Shown in pieces: positions 52,385 through 63,400 of a stretch of DNA of 64,000 nt (position 1 is its first letter; every line of letters begins with the position of its first letter). The position numbers were made by a program, and so were the translations under genes. The stretch comes from Albula goreensis. Taxonomy: Eukaryota > Chordata > Actinopteri > Albuliformes > Albulidae. The stretch lies in the NCBI GenBank assembly GCA_022829145.1, contig CM040741.1:62061047-62125046 (forward strand). The letters run 5' to 3'. Under the pieces are notes generated by a model, which searched no databases, had not been told where the DNA came from, and saw only the letters and a list, made by a program, of their open reading frames with translations.

Positions 52385-55300
52385 ATGGAGAGACAGTTGC
52401 TCTGTTCCATCTTATTTTGCCAACTGATCTTTTTGAGTGAACCATCTCCGTCTTCAGAAATACCTTGCGTATTGGTAAGTTCAATTTACCTGACACACAC
52501 AGCAGTGTGTGAACATGCCAAGCTAACAAACTGGTTTCTGGTAAACATTTGTTCGAAGAAATTACCTTTAGGTAAATGGTGAGGGAGAAAACAGCTATGC
52601 AAAACAGACATTTGTATGTAGGATTTATTGCATTTCTATTACAAATGCAAATATGTATGCAATGTGTAACTCAGTTGTGTGAATCTGCCAAAATTGCCAA
52701 CCTTGTGTTCAGTGGCGGCTGTCAACAGTATGGAGTAATATACACCAACTGATGTAAATAGCATAAATGGTTTCTAGTTTTATTTTGTAAGAGTAACCTA
52801 ATATTTGTCTTTACTAACACATGCAGTATTTGTTATACCTTCATATTATTGTAGGCTAATTTATGTTTTACAGTTTGACAGATTAAAAACATCAGAGGAC
52901 ATAACAAACATAACTCTAGTTTCTAAAGAACAGCAAGTCTATTACAACAAGGAATTGGTAACCGTTTACTTGATTTACATCGACTGGTGTTGATTACTTC
53001 ATGAATAGTTTGTTTTATCGTTAATCAAGGAGGGAGGAGCTTAATCAAGGAGGAACTGGGAACAGGTTGAAAGTGATGACAGGTTTAAAGTTTGTTCCTC
53101 CTGTTTCTAGCTCATCAGCCGCCACTGCTTGTGATATACAGTACTTAATTGTTATTTTTCTGCCTTGTCAGAGAGAACCACAGATCATTTTAATTTTATA
53201 TTCTGACAAGCTTACTGTCTCTCTTTATATTAATGCGAATTAATTCATACCTGTAAACTAATTTTCCCTTTAGTTTATACACATTTAATATTTAAACATT
53301 ATAAAATGATCCAATCCCTCTCATTTTTGTCATCAGATTGATGTGGGCTATGACTGCAGCGGTCACAGCTTGCAAAGTATCCCTGATCAGCTCCCCAGCT
53401 CGGTTCAAATTCTGGATTTCAGCTTCAACTTCCTTCCCTCCATTTACAACAGTACCTTTGCCAGGCTGAAAAGCCTTGTCCACCTGGATCTAACCAGGTG
53501 AGAGCTCACCTGACATCAGACACCGCAGAACACACAAGAAGAAAAGCAGAGCATTCAGTGGACAAATGCAGTTATAGATGTATAATGCACCATGCAGGGA
53601 GGGCTACAATCAGTATCAGAGTCTCTGAATCATTGTTGCCATTGCAGCCCCTCCTGTCAGCTGGTCACTTATTGGTTGTTTGATCCAGATGCATGTAGAA
53701 AATGGCTGCGCAGCTCAGCTGGCTGGCCACAGGGTGAAAGGAAGCAACTGCTGGCTGCCCACACTTTGGAACGAGTGTGTGGTCGTCTGAACTCTCCAAA
53801 ATTGACAAGGGGGTGCAGTGAATGGCCAGGCTTACGGTGGTGATTGGACATTCCAAAATGAAGGATTAATGAAACTGGAGATAAAAAGGAAAGCATATGG
53901 CAAGCCTGGGGTGGTGAGGCAGGCAGGCAGGCAGGCAGGCAGGATTTCAAAGGCTTCTCCAGTTCATGTTTGCTCTCTAGGGAGAAGTGTGCTAGGACTG
54001 AGGTTGGCATCACTGCTTGAGGGCTCGAAAACAGAAGTAATTTAACATTTTATATAACATTTGAATAAAAAATGCATTTACATAACACACAAATCAGAAA
54101 CTAAATAACAGTAACTCCAGTATTGTATCTCTTCAATTACCTTTCTATTACTTGTAACTATTACTTGTTTGCAGGTGTGGAATTAACTGGATATATGAGG
54201 ACGTCCTCCAAAACCAAAAAAACCTGGAGACTCTTATTTTAACGGGTAATCAAATTGTGTTTTTAGCAATGAATTCTTTCAATGGCCCTCTGGCACTGAA
54301 ACATCTTGTTTTAGGTCAAACTTCAGTCAAAGATCTGAAGCGCCTCAAGAGCGATGATCTCAACTCCTTGGAGACCTTGGACCTTAGTGACAACAGCATC
54401 TCAACCTTGGACAATCTCAACAACTTTATATGGTACAAGATGAAGACCCTTAACTTTCAGATGAATGACATTCACAATATCTCAGCTCCAGAAGTGTCAG
54501 CCCTGAAGTACAGCAGGGGGCTTGACCTAAGCTTCAAAGGCAACAGAATAGTGCACATCGAGCCAAGGGCTTTTGAGTCCTATGATTTCAACAGCCTTGA
54601 CTTCAGCGGGTGCTTTGACGGAGAGACCATCTCCACTATCCTGTCAGGGCTGAGCGGAGTGAGGACGAACATCCTTAAATTAGCGGTGTACGAGGAAAGT
54701 GCCAAGACTTACATCACCAGCGATTCCCTTCATGGCCTGTGCAGCATCTCCGTAACAGAACTTGATTTCCAGATGCTTCATTTTCCAGACCTCAGCAGCG
54801 CTACTTTCGCATGCTTGACTGGGCTTCGAAAGCTGAACTTGAGAAGGGCGCACTTGGAACTCCTCCCTTCGGCCATCACAAACATGGGCAACCTTACGCA
54901 CTTGTTCCTGGATGAGAACGATTTTAGGAACGTGTGCGATGTCAACGCTCACAATTTTCCATCTCTGACTCACCTGTCCATGAAAGGGAGCAGACATGAA
55001 CTCCTGTTCCAAGACAGCTGCTTAAGGAACCTCTCTGAGCTCAAATTCCTTGACCTCAGCCATGGAAGGCTGGACACTGGTTCTTACTGCTGTGAGAAAC
55101 AGCTGGACGGTCTGGCCAACCTCCTCTATCTCAACCTCAGCTACAATATGGCCATTAGTTGGAGTAGCGTTCCCTTTCGGACAACGCCTCAACTGAAGCT
55201 GCTCGACTGCAGCCAACTGAAATTTTCCTATGACTCATCAAACCAAGGGCCATTCAGCAATCTACCTCATCTTCAGGCTCTCAACCTGTCAAAGTCGAAC

Positions 55301-55942
55301 CTCAACCTCAGTGACCCGCGTCTGCTGGAGGGACTGCAGGGGCTGCGTCACCTGACATTGACAGGAAATATTTTTAACAAAGGGGTCATTTCCGATGCGG
55401 AGATGTTTAAACATGTTCCTCTTCTGGAGACCTTGATAATATCCAAGTGTGGTATCACAGCCATCGGAGACGATGTATTTCACAACCTTACCCGACTCAC
55501 ATACGCCGACCTCAGTGACAACCACCTGGGAACGGTCAGCACCAGTGCTTTCTTCTCACTAAGAAACATCCAACTTAACTTTGCCAGAAACAAAATTACC
55601 ATTGTTGATGTTGAACGAGTCGCAGGTTTAGAGGGCACCAGTAAAATTGACTTGAGCTACAATCCTCTGGTGTGCAACTGTTCCAACATTAAGTTCATCG
55701 ACTGGGTGAGTGACAACAGTGATAAAATGATGCACCCTGAGCAGACTGTTTGTGGAGATCCCTTGAGAGGCATGAAAGTATTGGATGTTCATTTGTACTG
55801 TGCCGGTTCAGGTAAAATAATAACTGTAGTAATAATTGGAATCTCAGTCGTCTTTGCAATGATTTTGTATCTTGGGCTGAAAAAAAATAGAACAAGTAAT
55901 GAAACTCCATGGCATTACATAAGATATGATTCAATCGACTAA
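52385..55942 (+). CDS. cd180: CD180 (RP105), LRR receptor without TIR domain; three exons, complete
   Basis: Three exons join in frame: 52385-52474 (phase 0 end, donor gtaagt), 53337-53497 (acceptor atcag, donor gtgaga) and 54175-55942 (acceptor ttgcag), giving 672 residues against 661 in human CD180. Residues 1 to about 25 form a signal peptide. Cys28 and Cys37 belong to the LRR N-cap. Exon 2 reads FSFNFLPSIYNSTFARL and then LDLTRCGINWIYED across the junction, very close to human FSFNFLPTIHNRTFSRL and LDLTRCQINWIHED. Many leucine-rich repeats follow, then an LRR C-cap (NPLVCNC, cysteines near 584, 586, 610, 626), one membrane helix (about 632-652) and a 20-residue tail. No TIR domain follows, which separates it from TLR4. 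From family knowledge, CD180 pairs with MD-1 (LY86) at the surface of B cells and myeloid cells and modulates LPS/TLR4 signalling. The start at 52385 has A at -3 and immediately precedes the hydrophobic leader. Convergence with MAST4 supports orthology. Confidence 0.93.
52475..53336 (+). other. cd180: CD180 intron 1 (862 bp), with a possible extra exon
   Basis: Bounded by gtaagt and atcag, between two phase-0 exons. It contains an 84-base open segment with good splice borders at 52874-52957, listed separately. Near 53021-53056 the motif cttaatcaaggagg occurs twice as a short direct repeat. No transposon was recognised in the rest. Confidence 0.8.
52874..52957 (+). CDS. Possible CD180 cassette exon (28 codons, phase 0-0)
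   Basis: The segment is preceded by a T-rich run ending in tttacag and followed by gtaacc. It is 84 bases long with no stop in the frame that joins exon 1 to exon 2, so including it would add 28 residues (FDRLKTSEDI..., ending YYNKEL) to the N-cap between Cys28 and Cys37. It contains one N-glycosylation sequon, NIT. Human CD180 has only about 11 residues between the equivalent cysteines. The form without this segment leaves 8, so skipping fits the family better. It may be an alternative exon, a lineage-specific exon or chance. Confidence 0.3.
53498..54174 (+). other. cd180: CD180 intron 2 (677 bp)
   Basis: Begins gtgaga and ends ttgcag. It interrupts the Arg codon of LDLTRC in phase 2. It carries a short AGGC tetranucleotide microsatellite at 53917-53943. 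Open frames within it on either strand do not resemble proteins I know. Confidence 0.85.
53917..53943. repeat. AGGC tetranucleotide microsatellite
   Basis: Nearly seven perfect copies of AGGC inside CD180 intron 2. Confidence 0.95.
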
Positions 55943-56310
55943 TCCTTAACATTGGCAGGGGAAACTTTGTATGTTGCTAATCTATGTATTCCATGTTATT
56001 CAAACAGAGTGATCATAATTTGGGCAGGATTGTATTTTTATAGACGTATTGTGAACTTAATTTGCTATGGTACCTTTTAGAGCCAGAGCCAACAAGACAA
56101 AGTAATTTTTCTTGAGGCCCCATGAATTCTAAAGGGCCCCTTGGTTCTCAGCTCATGTGAGGAATTGGTGTTTTCAGTCCCATTGAGAGGCTGTGCACCT
56201 GTGGAGTCTGTCCTTCTTTAATGCTGCCATTGATATCATTGCTGTGCATTGCAAAGGTCCTTAAATCCACACATCTGGAGATCATTAGTTTTCTCACATT
56301 GTTCTCTTCT

Positions 56311-56405
56311 TTGGTGTTGGTGGTGATGGTGATGGTGATGGTGATGGTGATGGTGTTGGTGGTGGTGATGGTGATGGTGATGGTGGTGGTGGTGGTGGTG
56401 GTGGC
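56311..56405. repeat. Compound TGG/TGA trinucleotide repeat
   Basis: About 95 bases made of ggt and gat triplets in blocks: (ggtgat)n, then ggtgttggt, more (ggtgat)n, then a pure ggt run. It is open in several frames and reads as poly-His in one antisense frame, which is a by-product of the repeat and not a gene. Confidence 0.95.
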
Positions 56406-56692
56406 AGGGGTTCTGTACTGCATCCCACAGACTTTTTTGGCGCATATACCAAGGTTCTAGGACTTGGGACTCAAAGGACTTCTGTATGTATTTTACCCTG
56501 CTGATGAGTATGTACTGAGTTCATTGCATTGAGATTCACTGTTCACTGGAATCCCCAGTGACAGGAAGGTGTACCCAATCCCTAGAGGACTGAAACAAAC
56601 AGAAATAAGAGGTTGATATGGTTGATAAGGTTTGCATGTTTTTTCAGACACAAAAAAATCATAAATATTGCAAATTTTTTGTGGACATGACT

Positions 56693-56698
56693 AATAAA
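56693..56698 (+). terminator. cd180: Candidate poly(A) signal of CD180
   Basis: Canonical AATAAA on the + strand, 751 bases after the CD180 stop codon. I saw no earlier AATAAA in this UTR. Confidence 0.55.
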
Positions 56699-56931
56699 GG
56701 ATTTTTTACACTCGCCTGATGTTGACAGAATGATTAAAAAACTAATACAACTTACCTCCTGATAATGTTAATTTCCATTTAATGAAAGACAAAAGACAAA
56801 TGGGTAATTTTGTCATGCTTTTTTATTTTTAGTGTTATGCAACTTTAGAAGTATAAATATCTGTTTAATATACAACATCTATGACATCCATAGAGCTTTT
56901 CCTTGGGCAAAATACAAAATGCAAACACTTC

Positions 56932-56937
56932 TTTATT
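56932..56937 (-). terminator. mast4: Candidate poly(A) signal of MAST4
   Basis: TTTATT on the + strand is AATAAA on the minus strand. On the transcript it is followed by a GT-rich stretch (gtgtttgcattttg), as expected downstream of a cleavage site. It faces the CD180 signal about 235 bp away. Confidence 0.4.
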
Positions 56938-59256
56938 GCACAGATCCTAAAAGACACACTGTAAATAAGCAAATTCATCTAATACTAGTTCACACAAACA
57001 AAACAAAAAAAGAATGAAAACAAACAAAAGAAAATAATGTGAGAGACCAGACAGAACTGGACAGGTAAATTACACAGAGATTTGAACTGGCTACCACATA
57101 GACTTCTGATGGGTCTTTAACAGCACGGCTGGCTGGGTGGATGAGGCACAAGCTACATATACTATTCACCATATTACTGTCTGTAATGCAGCACACAGAT
57201 TTTGGCAAATTAATAATACAATATACAAAATATACATCCATGAAGTATTCTGTAAACAAACATTGAATGTGCTTTAAGGATTCAAACGGGTCGATCTTCA
57301 GAAGAGAAAGACAAAAAGGCATGGGGACAGACAGGTGTTCAATTGCTCCAAGTCATGTGATCTTTATCTATTTCTTTAATAGGTTTATTCATTTTTAGAT
57401 CTATTTCAGATGTTCATGATTCCGGTAAAGGATATGTTATAGAAAACAGCATGAGACTACTGCGATATCCTTTCCAAGAATGCCGTTTTGCTCTTCCCAT
57501 ATATTAAATTGCAGGGGCAAAGGGAGAAATCCCACTTAATTAAGGTGCATTACGGTCTCCTCTGTCATCTCACAATACATGTTGTAAATAACTAATGAGA
57601 TTATTAAAAATGCATTATAATATTTTTTAAAAACTCTTATCTTGTGTTTGACAATAATTCTCTACCACTATCTCTATATATTCTTTTCCAATTATCGGCA
57701 TACAGTTCTTAACATCTCTAAAGATACAGCAGATATAAGATTTAGTAGCTATAGTGAAACGTTATGTGTGTAACTGCAGAAATATCATTGAATTCTTTAT
57801 CTCAGGCTAAATCAGGGGTACACAAATGGTATTCAATCGGACACCACCCACTACAACCTGGCAGGGGAAACCCTAGATAAAACACGTGTTTGAACAGATT
57901 TAAATGATGCCATTAAGAGAAAGGCAGAATGGATACATGTTTTTAATACACATGCTTCTAAGAGATTAAATTTAAAAGATGAGGTTTTGTGTTTGGCTAG
58001 TGCATCAAAATTATGTATAAAAATTTTGCTTCCAGTCAAATGTTTTTTACGAAAACTCCCATACAGGAAGCTAATCTTGTTAACATTTCGGATAATTAAG
58101 TCTAGCTTACCACCCTGTTCATGTTCTCTTTTGCCAAACCTGACTGAAATGACATTAAGGTGCAAATTTTCAGTTGGAATGTCCAAACAAAAAATTGTAC
58201 TGCACCATTTACACCTTAGCGTAACTTGTGTAGGAGGTGAGACCATGTTTATAGTTCCTCTTTTGAGTTGGCTTAATATTTATCTGAAAAACACTGCAAA
58301 GTCTACATCAGGAAGTGTGGTACATTGAGCATGCATATCCTTTCATAAATAATTCTAATACTTGTGAAAAATTTGCACTGACCGGATATGAGGATTATCT
58401 TTTCATTCTACTCATCCTACAACTTGACTAGTCATTTGTTTTATAGAGTATTGCATTTCATGTACTGAAAACATCTGGCTAGAATAGCATTTACCAGGTA
58501 GTAAATCTTATGTTTAAAATCCCTGTTGGATCTGCATTGATAACAAGTTACTCCTGTACTTAAAAAGAGCCTATTTAAACATTTCATTCATGAACATAAG
58601 TGTGTTTTCCTATAGTGTGTATCTCAACAAACACATGTTTAAACAGGGGGGAAGAAAACTTTCCCCCAAAATATTTTGGACCAGTTTAAAAAGATTCATC
58701 CAATGTACCTTCAGCAAAAGTAGCTTACAGAACATAAACTCACAGCCCCTTCTATTTCCTTCAAGCCAAAAGCCAAGGCCTTTCCACTCTCTAACATTAA
58801 CCAAACACCCTCACTGGGGTTTTGAGTGTCACGGTTACTTTGGCGATGCCCACGATAGGGGTAAATCCTGATATACAAACAGATAACCCAGGCATTGCTC
58901 CTTCCTTTCAAATATTTATGTTCCAAAACCTACACTTTTGATAAAAGGTGCCATTTTCCCTTTTAATCTTAGTTTGTGTGTACTAGCTTGCATTAGTTCA
59001 AGTAAAAACAGAGCATATCACAAAGTGTTAAAAAGACTGAGCTTTAGATTGATATGATTACTTGTCTTGTCCTATGCCTTTTTTTGAACATGTACAGACA
59101 TTACATTAGCTCACTGCCAAGCAGAGGAAAATGACTCATAACTAGTTACAGATTCTGGAGTATACAAACATACAACCTAACAAAATATATACATATAAAA
59201 CAAACAATACTCACGATTAAGCCCGTTAATCCCCTTTTTTACAGTTAGTTTGATCA

Positions 59257-59264
59257 TATTTACA
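59257..59264 (-). promoter_or_regulatory. Pumilio-type element in the MAST4 3' UTR
   Basis: The transcript strand reads UGUAAAUA, an exact match to the Pumilio consensus UGUANAUA. A second match, UGUAUAUA, is at 59186-59193. Function is inferred from the motif only. Confidence 0.35.
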
Positions 59265-60459
59265 GTATTTTGCATAAAAATGAATTTTTTTTTAGAAATG
59301 TAAAGAGATGCATGTGAAAGGAATGTGAATTTCACCAAAACCTGCTAAAAACAGCAAGTATAATTCCCACAAACAGTAAGGCCCCTTCCACTAGATATGA
59401 CTCAATGAAATTCCAGAACCGTAAGATGATTCCATATTAAATAGTTCTAGGTGAGAAGCACAGTACTCAGTGCATTCTATCTGTGCACCACTACCCAAAA
59501 CAAAATCACACGCTCCCTTGTCTAGTCAAAAAACAACAATAACAACACTAAAGAAAATAAAAAGAAACATTTTGGTGACATTCATTTTCTATAATCTGCA
59601 TGAGGAGTCCTTGGCGCGTGATCAGTACTAAAGACGACCTTCTTCTTTAAACGGACGATTCGACGATCCACTGAGAGCGCTTTTGATTTACATGCTCCAC
59701 TACCGTTTAGACAAGAATGAAATGTATTACTTTGCTTACAAATACACATACATGGCCACTCCTGAGACTGCCAATGAATATCTTTCGTTTTTTTTTTTTT
59801 TGAACAATTTCCAGTGGTCCTAGTTCATTACTGAGAGTGCAATTACAAACAAACTGAAATTGGCACATATCTAATGACCCTTTTAAAAGGCCTTCTCAAA
59901 ATGCCGCTACTGTATCACAATGATTGCACAAACTTCTGCTGTCAATAAAAATATAACCCTTCAACCCAAAAATGCAAATTTGACACTTTTTTCCTTCTTT
60001 CTTATCTCCACAGGGGAGAGTGTCTGAAAGGAAAACAGTAAGAAACATCATAAATAAAACATTTTGGTGAACATTTCAAATCAGCAGCAAATTACAGTGT
60101 CTACATTCAGTCCTTAAATTTGATAGTTCTCTTTTTGACAGATATTTATAAAGCAGTCTCCCTTACCACACATCTGTTCTATCCCAAACGCACGCACCTA
60201 CAGTCACGCTTACAAGTATGCACGCACACACACATGCACACACCTCTCTCATGCTGTACAAACACTGTGGTAACAGCTTCACCGGTTCTCAGAAATAGAA
60301 GGCATGTGAAAAGACAAAAGAAATGTTTTTTTTCCCCAAAAAAAATTCAACAATGATACTGTGCTCCAAAAAAACCAAAACAAAAACAAACAATATGGTT
60401 GCCTTCTGTTGGACACAGCACAGTGCGATACGACTGGCAGCTAGCCTCTCAGGTACCTC

Positions 60460-63400
60460 TTATGATTTTTTGAGCGTGGACCCACGCGCTGTCTCCTTGG
60501 CTTGCTTGTTGCGGACAGAGTCCTTCTCCAAGGCCGTGCTGTCATTCACGGACGCCGTTTTTGACACGTCCTTGCGAACAGTCCTTGTCAAGGTGTTGGT
60601 CTGCTCTGAAGCTTGTTCTTTCCTCTTCTTTTCACTCTGCTCCTTCTTGCTCCCTGCTGGCGCCTTTGAGACTTCACAGACGCCTGGTTTCAGTTCGGGT
60701 CTGGTGGCTGTAACACTGCCGCCCGTTTGCCTCTGTGGGTCCCCCACAGGCTGCTCAGGCTGCTGCCTTGTATGGCCCCCCTCTTCCACCACTCCAGACC
60801 TGCCTGAAAGTGCTTCGTTGTGCTTGTGTGCTTCTTTTCTCCTCTCTGCTGGTGCAGGTTGCACTGGTGGCAGAGGGCCACCAGGGGGCGCAGTCTGACC
60901 ACTGCTGGGAATTGCCTGCTCCCTCAGTGCCTGCAGCTTGCCCGAGGCCTGAGGGGATGCTTGCTCCTTTTTTTTGGGGCAGAGGCCATCCTTAATGGTC
61001 GGCTGCTCTGGAGCTTTTCCCCCGCTTCTCCCAGAGTCTTCCTCCACTTTACAAACAGAGTGCGAGATGGGGGCCATTTCGCCTCTTGGCTTGCTTTTGG
61101 AGTTTATTTGAGGGTTCACAGGACTTTGTTTTCCAGGGACCGCAGCAGTCTGTTTTACAGTCTGAATGGGACTTACAGATTCCTTGACAAGAGACTGCTT
61201 TCCTGTCTGCATGGGGCTTGAGGCCTCTTTAATATTGGATTGTGACTGCTTTCCTGTCTGTGCGGGACTTGAGGTGTCTTTGATAAAAGCCTGAGGCTGT
61301 TTTACTGCCTGTACATTACTTGCAGACTCCTTCACACCTGACTGCAGCTGCTTTGCCGTTGGTACGGGATTTGAAGACTCCTTCACTGCAGGCTGCGGTT
61401 GCTTTACTGTCTGTACGAAGCTTGAGGAGTCTTTAACACCAGACTGTGACTGTTTCACTGTCAGCAAAGGGCTTGAGGACTCTTTAATATGAGACTGTGT
61501 CTGTTTTACCACCTCTGCAGGAGTTGTCGACTCCTTAGCGCCAGATTGTTGTGGTTTTACGGTCTGTGCGGTGTTTGAGGATTCCTTTATTAAAGACTGT
61601 GCCTGTTTTAATACCTCTCCAGACTGTGGCAGTTTTACTGATGGTGCAGGACTTGAGGACCCCAAATTTGATTGCGACGGTTTCACAGTTTGTACTGGAC
61701 AGGAGAGCTCTCTCATTTTTGAGTCTGTCGTAACCTTTTTCTGATTTTGGCTTTCGCTGTCGGGCGCCCCCGTTTTATTGGTAGATTGCTTAGTCTGAGC
61801 CTTGTCCATGGATCTGTTCTTCAGCGGCTCATGCTCAGTCTCTACAGCCCTGGCGCAGGTGGCCTTTGTCTTTGGTGACGTGGGACTGGCATTCTGCTTC
61901 AACGCACTGTTAGACACAACCTCATTACCGGCCTTTTGTTCACACTTCGGTGGTCCCTCGATCTTAGCTGCCACGGCGTCATAATTCTCCTTAGGTTTAT
62001 TGCTTTTTGTCTCCAGCCTTGCGCAGGGCTCTCTGGCCATCTCCACCTGGTCTGTGGGTTCTTTGGAGGCACTGATCTCCTTTCCTCGAGGCAAGGTTCC
62101 TTTCACGACAACCGCGTTCACCTGGAGGCTCTCCACGCTTGGGGATTTGATGGAACGCTGCTGATCTTGCCAGACCTGGACGTCAGTAGTTCTGTTCCTG
62201 TCTTCAGAGCCGAGAGGTGGGAAAGCAGAAGTCGGATTCTTGGCTGCATTCAGTTTAGCACCACCGCTGCTGGTCCCTGCTTGTTGTTTTGTTTGTTCAG
62301 TCTTTTGCTCTGAAAGGAGTCCCTGCTTTGTACCGGCGCTTCCTTGGGACACAGACGATTTGACAGTGCCCTGTGGACTAAGGCTCGTCCCCAGCTGGGA
62401 GCCTATGCTTTGCTTTACTGATTCAGATGGCCGGGGGGCTGTGATTTCAGTTTTACCCCCCAGACGGACCTCTGGGGCTGCCTTCTGGGCAGTCGGTGTC
62501 CCCTCGTTCCGACTCTCTGACATTGAGGTCTTAGTCGCGCAGGACTGTCTGGAGAGCCCACTGCTACACTCAGTGAATTTTGGTGGAGGGGGCGGTTCCT
62601 GAGTTTGCTCGGGCTCATCCTCTTGATCCTCGTTGCTGGCTTCTCGAATGGATGGGGTTCTGCCACACGAGGAGTGCATGCTGGGACGAGAGGCCCTCAG
62701 GTCATGGACCAGACTGGAGCTGGGCGCTTTCACGGCGGGCCTGCACTCTGCCTTTCCACTCACATCGCCAGAGTCTGACTTCGCCAAGCCCCTTGCTGCT
62801 TCTGCATCCATCCTATACAAGCTTCTGTCAACGTTGCTAGTGCATGGATTACTCATGAACATCTCACTTTCATTCCCAGTGGTTGGCTCCTCTTTAATGG
62901 GGTTCCTACAACTGAGTGACACTGAGGGTGCATGGCTCCCTACAGAGACAATCTTCTGCTTCTCTGCAGCCTTCTGCTGTGGGACCGACAGCTGCTTTTC
63001 GGACTGGCCCTGCTGACGCCCCAGCACTCCCAGGGAGCTCTGGTCAATGTGGCTGTCCGCCATCTTGGACAGGCAGGTGTCGGTTTTTGAGGACCTAGGC
63101 CCAGACAGCATGGCAATGTCCAGGGTGCCCTCCAGTGGTTTTAAGGAGGAGACGAGCCGCCCCTCTAGCTTGTACTCGGAGGAGGTCTTCCTGATGGGCC
63201 CCTCGGTGGAGGAGATCATCTGGAGCTTCTCCACTGCGCTCTCACCCCTGCCGCTGAGCAGCTTGGGGGCCAGTGCCTCTGTGCTGATGACAGGTGGGGT
63301 GTGGACTCCACCCATTGCCCCCTTGACATGGTCCATGACCAGGGTGGAGTCCAGCTGCAGGCTCTTGGAGCGGGTGGCGCTGAGGTGGAGGCCCTCGTGG

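Larger units (their letters stand above)
55943..56715 (+). other. cd180: CD180 3' UTR (probable)
   Basis: Follows the TAA stop at 55940-55942. The first canonical AATAAA downstream is at 56693-56698, with T-rich and GT-containing sequence just after it, so the transcript probably ends near 56715. The UTR would contain the TGG/GAT trinucleotide tract at 56311-56405. The end is inferred without transcript data. Confidence 0.55.
56910..60459 (-). other. mast4: MAST4 3' UTR (probable)
   Basis: About 3.5 kb between the MAST4 stop codon and the best minus-strand poly(A) signal at 56932-56937. It is AT-rich, with many A/T runs and no open frame that resembles a protein. On the transcript strand it carries two UGUANAUA Pumilio-type sites (59257-59264 and 59186-59193), which suggests post-transcriptional control. 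The long UTR is an inference from the lack of other genes and from the signal position. An earlier poly(A) site is possible. Confidence 0.5.

Noticed and set aside
54257-55942. CD180 exon 3 read as a separate single-exon gene starting at 54257
   Set aside because: The frame is open upstream to a splice acceptor at 54174, and exons 1 and 2 supply the signal peptide and N-cap that match human CD180. The codon at 54257 is GTG inside an LRR.
54257-55942. TLR4 instead of CD180
   Set aside because: No TIR domain follows the membrane helix and the tail is only 20 residues. The N-terminal exons match CD180, and the neighbour is MAST4.
56236-56445. Poly-histidine frame on the minus strand
   Set aside because: Direct translation of the ggt/gat triplet array, not a protein gene.
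57851-58246. 131-codon minus-strand frame in the MAST4 3' UTR region
   Set aside because: AT-rich, no recognisable protein pattern, and overlapped by another open frame on the + strand. Treated as UTR noise.
60323-60898. 191-codon + strand open frame over the MAST4 end
   Set aside because: Antisense shadow of MAST4 coding sequence, beginning in the 3' UTR, with no recognisable domain.
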